Part shown: positions 17,900 to 26,600 of the stretch, piece by piece
Layout: each line of letters starts with the position of its first letter
How positions within the stretch are numbered: position 1 is the first letter of the stretch
Origin: JANSWP01 sp041941305
GTDB lineage: Bacteria; Bacteroidota; Bacteroidia; Chitinophagales; Saprospiraceae
NCBI GenBank assembly: GCA_041941305.1
Contig: JBGTQJ010000024.1
Location: 1-64,000, forward strand
Direction of reading: 5' to 3'
Length of the DNA: 64,000 nt
Notes under the pieces: model-generated
Told to the model about the DNA's origin: nothing
Databases searched by the model: none
Seen by the model: the letters and a program-made list of their open reading frames with translations, nothing else
Position numbers and translations under genes: made by a program

Positions 17900-18970
17900 A
17901 TGAAAGATTCAACGAATCATACATTAATTCTTTCAAGCTTTGACTGTCAACAAGTTATTCAGCACTATGGTCCTGATGTTTTGATGGAAAAATTGATCCA
18001 TCGAACAATCTCTGCCATACAACATTATAATCCTCAACAAACCAATATTCCTGTTCGAATGGGTTTCCATTATACAACTCCTCGTACAGGATTAATTGAA
18101 TGGATGCCTTTATTGGATATTGGAAACCAAGTAATTATTAAGGTCGTTGGCTATCACCCATCAAACCCAAAAGTAAAAAAATTACCCACAATCTTATCGA
18201 CTATGTCGGTTTACGACATTACTTCTGGCCATTTGACTGGCATTGTAGATGGAGTCTTGCTGACAGCACTTCGCACTGGGGCTGCTTCTGCCATAGCTTC
18301 CAAATTTTTGGCTCACTCCGACAGTAAAATTTTAGGATTAATAGGATGTGGAGCACAAGCTGTCACTCAGCTACATGCACTTTCCAGATTATTTGATTTG
18401 CAGAATGTTTTGATTTATGATGTAGATTCGAATGCAATGCACTCTTTCAAAGAACGGTGTGAACCATTAGAAATTGATACCCAAATAATTACAAGTACCA
18501 TACCTCATTTAGTCAGTTCATGTGATATTTTGACCACAGCTACTTCTCTGAATGTTGGAGAGGGTCCACTTTTTGAAAATTTGCCTACCCAGCCCCACCT
18601 CCATATCAATGCGGTGGGATCAGATTTTCCGGGAAAAATAGAATTGCCGCTCAATTTGTTGAAGCAAGGCTTTGTCTGTCCTGATTTTAGAGAACAAGCC
18701 GTCTTGGAAGGCGAATGTCAACAGTTGACCTCAGCAGAGATAGGCGCTGATTTGACAGAAGTTGTCCAAAATCCAGAAGTATTTCGGTCTTTTCAAAGTC
18801 AATTAACTGTCTTTGACTCCACTGGTTGGGCATTGGAAGACAAAGTAGTCATGGACTTGTTTATGGAATGTGCCCAGGAATTAAATCTAGGACAATTGAT
18901 TCAAATTGAGCAAGTTTCCGAAGATTCAAAAAACCCTTATCATTTTTTGAGTACTGTACTCAGTTCATAA
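17900..18970 (+). CDS. Ornithine cyclodeaminase / mu-crystallin family enzyme
   Basis: A 356-aa NAD-dependent enzyme of the family that converts L-ornithine to L-proline plus ammonia, or lysine to pipecolate in relatives. Visible hallmarks are 'IVDGVLLTALRTGAASAIA' (~114-132), the dinucleotide-binding 'GLIGCGAQAVTQ' and 'INAVGSDFPGKIELP'. Asp242 in the last corresponds to the catalytic Asp of the usual NAVGGDCPGKTE motif; the Cys-to-Phe and Thr-to-Ile changes leave the exact substrate open. Its neighbourhood holds a prolyl-ligase-like A enzyme, a carrier protein and a dehydrogenase, which fits supply of proline for the NRPS. Its 3' end overlaps the convergent membrane-protein gene by 31 nt. 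Substrate is inferred from context. Confidence 0.85.
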   Translation: MKDSTNHTLILSSFDCQQVIQHYGPDVLMEKLIHRTISAIQHYNPQQTNIPVRMGFHYTTPRTGLIEWMPLLDIGNQVIIKVVGYHPSNPKVKKLPTILSTMSVYDITSGHLTGIVDGVLLTALRTGAASAIASKFLAHSDSKILGLIGCGAQAVTQLHALSRLFDLQNVLIYDVDSNAMHSFKERCEPLEIDTQIITSTIPHLVSSCDILTTATSLNVGEGPLFENLPTQPHLHINAVGSDFPGKIELPLNLLKQGFVCPDFREQAVLEGECQQLTSAEIGADLTEVVQNPEVFRSFQSQLTVFDSTGWALEDKVVMDLFMECAQELNLGQLIQIEQVSEDSKNPYHFLSTVLSS

Positions 18971-20568
18971 ACGGGTCTTTTTCTTAATTCCAAATGCTCT
19001 CTATCTTTATATAAGGTTGTCATTTCAATTACCTTTACTTTTTCAATTCTTTGCGGTTGATTTGGGAAAGTTTTTAGTGGAAAGGTCCATAAATGTTCTG
19101 GTGCCTGTATGGCAGACATCCAGGTTTTATTGGAAAGGCGTTCATTCCAGTTTTTCAACCATTTTTTCATAAAGTCTTCAAATACGAGCTTCCTGGTTTC
19201 ATCATAATAACTTGAGAATTGTGCTTCCTCATATTCAAATATTTCTTCGATGGAAGGCTTCTGCCTGAAATATCGGGCAGTCGAAGCGTTCGTTGCTCCC
19301 CAAAATGTATTGAAAAGTGGTTCTTTTTGGAGGTATTTGAAATTATTCATTGTAAACTGAAAATCATAGGGCGCAAAAAACTGCGGTGGCAAATGGTAGG
19401 TATTCCCATCTTCACATAGTGCCTCAAAACGATAAGTATATCCTAATGGAGAACTGTGCCAGGATAAGGCAGTCAAGGTATTCCAACGATAGCAAAAGAA
19501 AATTAACGCAAAAGAAAAGAGCATTTGATATTTATTAAACCTGAAGAATTGTGAAATTCCATCTTTTTGCCATAACAACCATAAAAAACCAAGATCCATT
19601 ATTACCCATACCCAAAAACAAATTCCATACATCAAAAAAGCACCGATGTGAAAACTGATAAAACCAATCAATAAAAATCGAGCAAATTTGTGATGGAGAA
19701 GAAAAAACATACAACCCAATTCCAGCCCCAAGACAATTAACCTTAACGGTGCATTGATTGACTCAAGTTGTTGAATAGCATTCCCTATCGTTTCAGGTTC
19801 CAAAAAGCTAATCCACCCGTTGGCATACATTACAGATGTTACATGGCTAATTTGATCGTAAAAGATCCATTCCGCATCCACTTTATTCCATCCAGACCAC
19901 CAATAATGAGCGAAATACATACATCCAAATAAAAAGACGAAATCTGAAATATGCCTGGTTTTAGTTACCAGGTAAAAGAGGTAATAGGCCAAAACAAACA
20001 TCAAAATATGGATGGGTAAATGAAAAGTTGCGATGGGATAAAGGTTTAAATAAATAAATTGCCCTATTATTGAATGGAGAATAAACAAATAAGGCAAAAT
20101 GAAAATGGGACGTCTCCAAATAAAAGGGAGCAATACAATTAATAAGATTCGGTCAGCAAAATGGGCTTGATTACAAAATAAATTATATTCATAGGTGCTG
20201 AAAACCCAGGTTAATACCCCAGTTGCCAGCAAGGTGATAAATCTAATTGCTTTGGAATAGGAAAACACCTCCCACTTTACGCCAACCCGCCTCCAATAAA
20301 TTCCCAACATCAAAACCAATGGCAACGCGACAAAATTCTTATAGCTAGAAAAAAGGTGTTTGATGGATTCCCAGGTAATAAAAGGCAGTTTATAATAGGA
20401 AATAGGAATTTTAGCTGTTTGTTGAATTACGTGATTTATATAAAAATAAAGAAGACCTAAAAGTCCAATTCGGCATAAGAAGCGTATGTTTTCATGAGAA
20501 GGGTAAGTTTCGGAGGTTTCCCAGAAATCGATCCAGTGTTTATGTAATAATTGTATTTTGCCGACCAT
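18940..20568 (-). CDS. Polytopic membrane protein of unknown function, HTTM-like
   Basis: A 542-aa protein. The first ~370 residues contain about ten hydrophobic helices. The last ~170 are soluble and charged, rich in aromatic residues. The overall plan (helical bundle followed by a soluble tail, with 'HYWWSGWNKVD') recalls HTTM / gamma-carboxylase-like membrane proteins, but I see no decisive motif and do not claim that function. It is convergent with the ornithine cyclodeaminase gene (31-nt overlap) and divergent from the dehydrogenase gene with only 63 nt between starts. The tight packing suggests it belongs to the biosynthetic locus, perhaps in export, self-protection or a membrane-bound modification. 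Confidence 0.6.
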   Translation of the reverse strand: MVGKIQLLHKHWIDFWETSETYPSHENIRFLCRIGLLGLLYFYINHVIQQTAKIPISYYKLPFITWESIKHLFSSYKNFVALPLVLMLGIYWRRVGVKWEVFSYSKAIRFITLLATGVLTWVFSTYEYNLFCNQAHFADRILLIVLLPFIWRRPIFILPYLFILHSIIGQFIYLNLYPIATFHLPIHILMFVLAYYLFYLVTKTRHISDFVFLFGCMYFAHYWWSGWNKVDAEWIFYDQISHVTSVMYANGWISFLEPETIGNAIQQLESINAPLRLIVLGLELGCMFFLLHHKFARFLLIGFISFHIGAFLMYGICFWVWVIMDLGFLWLLWQKDGISQFFRFNKYQMLFSFALIFFCYRWNTLTALSWHSSPLGYTYRFEALCEDGNTYHLPPQFFAPYDFQFTMNNFKYLQKEPLFNTFWGATNASTARYFRQKPSIEEIFEYEEAQFSSYYDETRKLVFEDFMKKWLKNWNERLSNKTWMSAIQAPEHLWTFPLKTFPNQPQRIEKVKVIEMTTLYKDREHLELRKRPVYELSTVLKK

Positions 20569-20631
20569 TTTTTAGAGATTATTCTTTAAACTGTGCGGAA
20601 ATTTAATAAAACTATCATCAAAATAACCTAA

Positions 20632-21783
20632 ATGGATTTTTCCTGGGATACCCAATCTTTGGAACTAAAAGAAAAAGTCATAAATTTTGTACGGAAGGCT
20701 TTTGCAGCTGATATTATAGATCAGGATAAAAAAAGTCAATTCTCACATGAGAATTGGCAAAAATGTGCTGACTTTGGTATTCAAGGTCTGGCTGCAACCA
20801 AAGCATACGGTGGTAAATATGAAGGGATTGACATTTTAAGTGCCATGCTCGCAATGGAAGGATTTGGATATGGATGCAAAGACAACGGACTGGCATTTGC
20901 TTTAAACGCACAAATGTGGACTGTTCAATTACCGATTCTCCACTTCGGCACAGCCGAGCAAAAACAAAAATTTCTTCCAAAGCTGGTTGACGGAACATGG
21001 ATAGCTGCTCATGCTTTAACAGAGAAGGAGATTGGGTCTGATGTATTTTCTATGAAAATGACAGCAGAAAAGTCTGAGGGGGGATATATCCTAAACGGAC
21101 AAAAACGACTGGTCAGCCTTGCTCCGGTTGCAGACGTAGCCTTGGTTTTTGCAAATGCCAAACCCCAATTTGGGAAATGGGGCGTGACGGCTTTTTTGGT
21201 GGAGAAGGGCATGAAAGGCTTTTCAGCAAGCCTTAATCGAGACAAAATGGGGCTCCGAACTGTACCCATTGGTGAATTGAATTTTGAAAATTGTTTTGTT
21301 CCAGAATCGAACCGTTTGGGAAAAGAAGGAGCGGGGTTTAGTATATCAAATCATTCTTTGGAATACGAAAGATGTTCTATTTTGGCGAGTCAATTAGGCA
21401 GCATGGAAAGACAATTGGAAACTGCTATAGAATACGCCAAAAATCGGCATCAATTTGGACAAGCCATAGGTAAATTTCAATCTGTCTCCAATCGGATCGC
21501 AAATATGAAACTGCGCATAGAGACAGCTCGGCTATTGTTGTACAAAGTCGCCTGGCTCAAGAAGCAGGACAAACCGGCTATGTTGGAAGCAGCACTATTA
21601 AAATTGCATTTAAGTGAGAGTTTCGTTGAGTCCAGTTTGGATAACATTCGCATACACGGTGGCAATGGTTATATGACCGATTTTGGTGTCGAAAGAGATT
21701 TAAGGGATGCTGTCGGAGGAATATTGTATGCTGGCACTTCAGATATTCAACGAAATATCATTTCAAAATTATTAGGGCTGTAG
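20632..21783 (+). CDS. Acyl-CoA dehydrogenase-type flavoprotein, candidate prolyl-carrier-protein dehydrogenase
   Basis: A 383-aa FAD-dependent dehydrogenase with 'ALTEKEIGSDVFSMKMTA' (~128-144), 'SLEYERCSILASQLG' (~242-256) and 'HQFGQAIGKFQSV'. The usual C-terminal catalytic Glu of the MCAD type (YEGT) is replaced: the sequence is YAGTSDIQ with Ala367. A Glu at the isovaleryl-CoA-dehydrogenase position (Glu246, or nearby Glu244) is present instead. As I recall, prolyl-carrier dehydrogenases such as AnaB and PltE use that second position. One nucleotide separates it from the stand-alone adenylation gene, and the carrier protein gene follows, the same gene set as PltE/F/L and AnaB/C/D. Likely reaction: two- or four-electron oxidation of a prolyl thioester to pyrroline- or pyrrole-carboxyl. 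A fatty-acid role is possible but less likely in this context. Confidence 0.85.
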   Translation: MDFSWDTQSLELKEKVINFVRKAFAADIIDQDKKSQFSHENWQKCADFGIQGLAATKAYGGKYEGIDILSAMLAMEGFGYGCKDNGLAFALNAQMWTVQLPILHFGTAEQKQKFLPKLVDGTWIAAHALTEKEIGSDVFSMKMTAEKSEGGYILNGQKRLVSLAPVADVALVFANAKPQFGKWGVTAFLVEKGMKGFSASLNRDKMGLRTVPIGELNFENCFVPESNRLGKEGAGFSISNHSLEYERCSILASQLGSMERQLETAIEYAKNRHQFGQAIGKFQSVSNRIANMKLRIETARLLLYKVAWLKKQDKPAMLEAALLKLHLSESFVESSLDNIRIHGGNGYMTDFGVERDLRDAVGGILYAGTSDIQRNIISKLLGL

Positions 21784-21784
21784 T

Positions 21785-23356
21785 ATGATTTACTCCTTTT
21801 CTCAAATCATTCAGAAATCTGCTCGTCTTTTTCCCGAAAAAGATGCATTTCGTTGTGGAAAGGAAGCGGTGACTTATTTGGATTTGGACAAAAAAACCAA
21901 TCAATTAGCCAGGTTTCTTCTTAAAAACGGGGTTCAAAAAGGAGACAGGATAGGGATATATCTCAACAGATGTGTAGACACTCCCATTGCGATATACGGA
22001 ATAATGAAAGCCGGAGGCGTTTATGTACCACTCGACCCTGGTGCCCCAATTTCCAGAACACAATTTTTATTGACGGATTGTGGCATTCAACATTTGATAA
22101 CCAATACAACTCAAAGAAGGAAATTGGCAGAAATCACTACTGGTAAAACTGGATTACAATCCATTGTTGGAACTTCTGAAAACTTAAGAATTCCCACTTT
22201 TTCCTGGGATTCTATCTTCCAATTGAACTCTGAGCCCTTGAGTATCAATATCTTAGAACACGACCTGGCATACATCATGTACACCTCTGGCTCCACAGGG
22301 ATTCCCAAGGGTATCATGCATACACACCATAGTGGCTTGGCCTATGCAAAACTGGCGGCTGATTTATATAAATTAAATCATAAAGACAGGATCGGAAATC
22401 ATGCTCCCTTACATTTTGATATTTCGACATTAGGGTATTTTTCAGCTCCCCTGGTGGGTGCAACAACAATAATTGTTTCAGACGCCCATGCAATGATGCC
22501 AGCCAGTTTGGCTTCATTAATTGAACAAGAAAAATTAACCGTTTGGTATTCTGTACCCTTGGCATTGATCCAAATGTTGCAAAACGGAATTATCGAACAA
22601 AGAGACTTTAGCACTTTAAAATGGATATTGTATGGAGGAGAACCCTTTCCATTAAAGCATATTCGAAAATTAATAGAAGTTTTACCTCAAGCCACTTTTA
22701 GTAATGTTTATGGTCCGGCAGAAGTCAATCAATGTACTTATTACAATTTCAAACGCCTGCCCGAAGCAGAAGAATCCGTTCCTTTGGGACAAGCCTGGGA
22801 AAATACTGAAATATTGATCCTGGATGAGGAGGACAATATTCAAATAGAGGGCGAAGCAGGTGAGCTATTGGTTCGTTCAGCCACAAGAATGAGCGGTTAT
22901 TGGAAACAACCAGAATTGACTAAAAAGAAATTTTATATAAAGCAAGTTGCCGAAGGCTACGACCAGATTTTTTATCGTACTGGTGATTTAGTGCGATTGA
23001 GAACCGATGGAAATTTGATTTTTCTGGGAAGAAAAGACCGACAGATAAAAATTAGAGGATACAGGGTGGAATTGGATGAAACAGAGGTATATTTATTAAC
23101 TCATGAAGCTGTTCAGGAAGCAGCCGTTTTTGTAATGGAAGCAGAAGATGAAAAACAAATCCAAGCAGCAGTGATATTGAATGAAGATTGTCACCCATCA
23201 GCCTCTGATATAAAATTATACCTTCAAAGCTTTTTACCCAAATATGCAGTACCTTCAAGGATTAAAGTTGTACAGCAGTTTCCAAGAACTTCTACTGGAA
23301 AAATTGACAGAAAAATACTGAAACAAAATTTCGAAACTGGATACTATGAGAAATGA
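21785..23356 (+). CDS. Stand-alone amino acid adenylation enzyme, candidate L-prolyl-carrier protein ligase
   Basis: A 523-aa free-standing A domain with complete core motifs: 'LAYIMYTSGSTGIPKG' (A3), 'PLHFDISTLGYF' (A4), 'NVYGPAEVNQC' (A5), 'YRTGDLVRL' (A7), 'GRKDRQIKIRGYRVELDE' (A8) and 'TSTGKIDRKIL' (A10, catalytic Lys). Hand alignment to GrsA gives the specificity code D-I-L-Y-L-G-V-Q-C-(K). This is close to D-L-L-Y-L-A-L-V-C-K, which I recall for stand-alone prolyl ligases such as PltF and RedM. It follows the dehydrogenase gene after 1 nt and overlaps the carrier gene by 11 nt, so the three are translationally coupled. It would load proline on the free carrier; it could also serve the A-less C-PCP-TE protein in trans. 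Substrate is inferred, not proven. Confidence 0.88.
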   Translation: MIYSFSQIIQKSARLFPEKDAFRCGKEAVTYLDLDKKTNQLARFLLKNGVQKGDRIGIYLNRCVDTPIAIYGIMKAGGVYVPLDPGAPISRTQFLLTDCGIQHLITNTTQRRKLAEITTGKTGLQSIVGTSENLRIPTFSWDSIFQLNSEPLSINILEHDLAYIMYTSGSTGIPKGIMHTHHSGLAYAKLAADLYKLNHKDRIGNHAPLHFDISTLGYFSAPLVGATTIIVSDAHAMMPASLASLIEQEKLTVWYSVPLALIQMLQNGIIEQRDFSTLKWILYGGEPFPLKHIRKLIEVLPQATFSNVYGPAEVNQCTYYNFKRLPEAEESVPLGQAWENTEILILDEEDNIQIEGEAGELLVRSATRMSGYWKQPELTKKKFYIKQVAEGYDQIFYRTGDLVRLRTDGNLIFLGRKDRQIKIRGYRVELDETEVYLLTHEAVQEAAVFVMEAEDEKQIQAAVILNEDCHPSASDIKLYLQSFLPKYAVPSRIKVVQQFPRTSTGKIDRKILKQNFETGYYEK

Positions 23357-23588
23357 CATTCTTAAATTTATTCAAAGTGACCTTTTAAATGATAAAGGAA
23401 CAATGGATCTTTTACCAGAAGACGATCTCTTAAGTACTGGATTGCTGGATTCCATTGCGATTATGAGACTCATTCAATATATTGAAAAATCTTATGAAAT
23501 CACTATCTCACCAGAAGACATGACCATTGAAAACTTTGTCTCGGTAAAGGCCATTGATACATACCTGACTGCACAAAAATCAGTCTGA
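23346..23588 (+). CDS. Free-standing acyl/peptidyl carrier protein
   Basis: An 80-aa carrier protein with the attachment motif 'GLLDSIAIM'; Ser36 is the expected phosphopantetheine site. It is short, acidic and helical, as usual for carrier proteins. Its ATG lies inside the last codons of the adenylation gene (11-nt overlap). It is the probable partner of that enzyme and of the dehydrogenase, holding the prolyl unit while it is oxidised and then passing it to the condensation domain of the 1385-aa NRPS that starts 23 nt downstream. No phosphopantetheinyl transferase gene is present in the window. Confidence 0.9.
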   Translation: MRNDILKFIQSDLLNDKGTMDLLPEDDLLSTGLLDSIAIMRLIQYIEKSYEITISPEDMTIENFVSVKAIDTYLTAQKSV

Positions 23589-23611
23589 CAAATTTTCGAA
23601 TCAACGACTAA

Positions 23612-26600
23612 ATGAACCTACCACCCACAGACTTAACTCAAAGTCAATTGCTTCAATGGATTGGTCAGCAAATGCATTTGCAAAGCCCCATATACAACAT
23701 GGCGCTATCTTTCGATTTACGAGGCAATATTGACCCGATTCATTTTCAATCGGCATTTCAAATACTGATTGATCAAAGCGATGCTTTAAGAACAACTTTC
23801 GAAATATTAAATGGAAAACCCCAACAAAAAATCAATATTGAGTTCCCTTATAAAATGGAGTTTCTGGATTGGTCAAAAAGCGAATATTCTGAAAGTTTCA
23901 TTCAATCCTGGTTGAAAAAACGAACCCAAAATGCTTTCGATTTATCCAAATGTTTGTTCGATTGTCTGCTCATCAAAACTTCTGAAAAGCACTACATTTG
24001 GTACCTCAATCAACATCACCTCATTACAGATGCCTGGAGTGTTTCGGTCATATATAAAAAGATGGTTGAGTTGTATTATTTAATACAAGAAGACAAAACG
24101 CAAGAGACCTCGTCATTGCCCTTATTTAGAGATTATGTGGAGTATGAAAAGATGGCTCGCCTCAATCCTCATAAGCAAAATATTTCTAATTATTGGGAAG
24201 AGAAATTGGATAAATTGCCTCCGTTAATCACCTTCTATGGCAAGAAAAAAATTTCACCATCGACCAAAAGTCAAAGGCTTCAACTGGATTTAGGGAGGGA
24301 GCGCTCTGAAAAACTACGAGCCCTGACTATGGAAAAGGACATTCGTTCATGGACCCAGCATTTGGCTTTGTTCAATATTTTTTCTACAGTCCTCCTTTCC
24401 TATTTATACAAAGTTAGTAGTCAACAAAAACTGGCAATTGGGACGCCTTCCCACAATCGCCACACTTTGGACTTTAAAGAAACCATTGGGGTTTTTATTG
24501 AAATTTTTCCAATCCTTGCCGAAGTAGAAAAAGGGGAAAGTTTTGGATCCTTATTCAAAAAAATACAGATTGAAACCAATTCCTTCTTGAAATATGCCCA
24601 ACCTGGAGCTTCTACTCCTGATTTGAGTCGTCGCTTCAATGTAGTATTAAATTACATCAATGCAACGTTCTCCGATTTTGGCGACATTCCGATGACTTCC
24701 AATTGGATTCATCCAGACCACTGTGACCCGGGGCATCATCTCCGGCTTCAGGTTCATGATTTTGATAACCTGGGCAATATCCAGTTGTATTTTGATTTGA
24801 ATACAAATGTATTCGATGATGAAATTCAAAACTCAGTTCCGAAACATTTTTTATTTCTTCTAGATACATTTATTAAAGACCGAACCCAAAAAATTGATGC
24901 CATTCCGATAATTACTCAGCAGGAATACAAGAAACTCGTGCTGGATTTTAATAAAAAGGCTGACCATAATCCTCAGTCTAAAACAATTTCCAATTTATTC
25001 GAAGCGCAAGTTCACTTGATTCCTGAAAACATTGCTTTAGAATTTCAGTCCCATAAACTGGATTATTCCATTGTCAACAAAAAAGCCAATCAAATTGCCC
25101 ATTTTCTGCATCTTAAAAATATTGGGAATAACAATCGTGTTGCCGTTTTTCTCAATCGGTCTCCTGAATATATTATCAGTGTTTTGGGGATAATGAAATC
25201 CGGCGCGGCATTTATCCCAATTCCAGCAAATTATCCAAAAGAACGTGTAGTAACTATTTTGGAAGATAGTCAGGTGGCTTTGTTCATTAGCCAAAAATCT
25301 TTGATAGATAGATTAAAAATTCCTGCCACCCCTACGCTTTTGACAGACAATTTTGAAAACCAACTAGCCAATATGCCAAAAACCAATCTTGACGTTCCGA
25401 TTCAATTGGACGCTACTGCTTATATAATTTACACCTCCGGTTCAACTGGAAAGCCAAAAGGTGTTACCATCTCACATCAAGCACTTTCGAATTATATCAC
25501 TTGGGCAAAAGAAAACTACGCTCCAGATTTTCAACCAGCCATTCCCTTGTTCACTACCATTGGTTTTGATTTGACAATTACTTCAACTTTCCTACCATTG
25601 ATTTCCGGCGGCAAAATGATCATATACCCTGAAACAGACGCCCAAATTGATTTATCAGTTCTGGATGTAATTGAAGAAAACCGAGTTGATTTCATCAAAC
25701 TTACTCCATCACATTTAGCCCTTTTGCAAGGAAAAAAACTAAATGAATCCCGAATACAAACCATGATTGTTGGAGGAGAAGATTTTAAAACTTCTCTGGC
25801 GCAAAATATTTATCAGGCATTTGCTAGGAATGTTACGATTTACAATGAATATGGTCCAACAGAAGCGACCGTGGGATGCATTGTTCATTTGTTTGATGCA
25901 AAAGGAAACATAGAAGGCTCTGTTCCCATAGGCAATCCAATCAACAATATGGAGGCTTATGTTCTGGATAGCCATCAAAATCCAGTTCCACAAGGTATTT
26001 CGGGCGAATTATATTTAGCAGGAATGAATTTGGCATCGGGTTATTGGAATCGGAACAACCTCACAGAAAAAAAATTTCTTACTAATCCATTTCATGGAAA
26101 ATCAAAATTGTACAAAACTGGCGATTTGGTTCGAATCAATCAGGAAGGCATTTTAGAGTTTTTGGGTCGAACAGACCAACAGGTAAAAATAACCGGACGT
26201 CGAATTGAGTTGAGAGAAATTGAATCCATTATCCTAAACTATCCCAACATTGAAGAATGTGTGGTTGAACTTTTAGATCCTCCCTTAAAAACGGAGGCAA
26301 CTGTTCACAATTGTATCAGATGTGGATTGCCCTCCAATTATCCGAATTTGACCTTTGATGAGGAAGGGATTTGTGACTTGTGTAATGCTTTTGAGGGGTA
26401 TCAACAAAAGGTCAAAGAATACTTTAAAACCGAAAAAGATCTTCAAGATATTTTCAGTAAATTAAAACTCAAGAAAAAAGGGGAATATGATTGTATTGTA
26501 CTTTTAAGTGGGGGAAAAGACAGTACGTATGCCTTGGCCAAAATAAAGGAAATGGGGGCCATGATATTAGCTTTTACCTTAGACAATGGTTATATTTCCG

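Noticed and set aside
17739..17936. Longer N-terminus for the HupE-like protein
   Set aside because: The extra 66 residues are charged, lack similarity to the family and would overlap the divergent cyclodeaminase gene; the ATG at 17738 starts a clean signal peptide.
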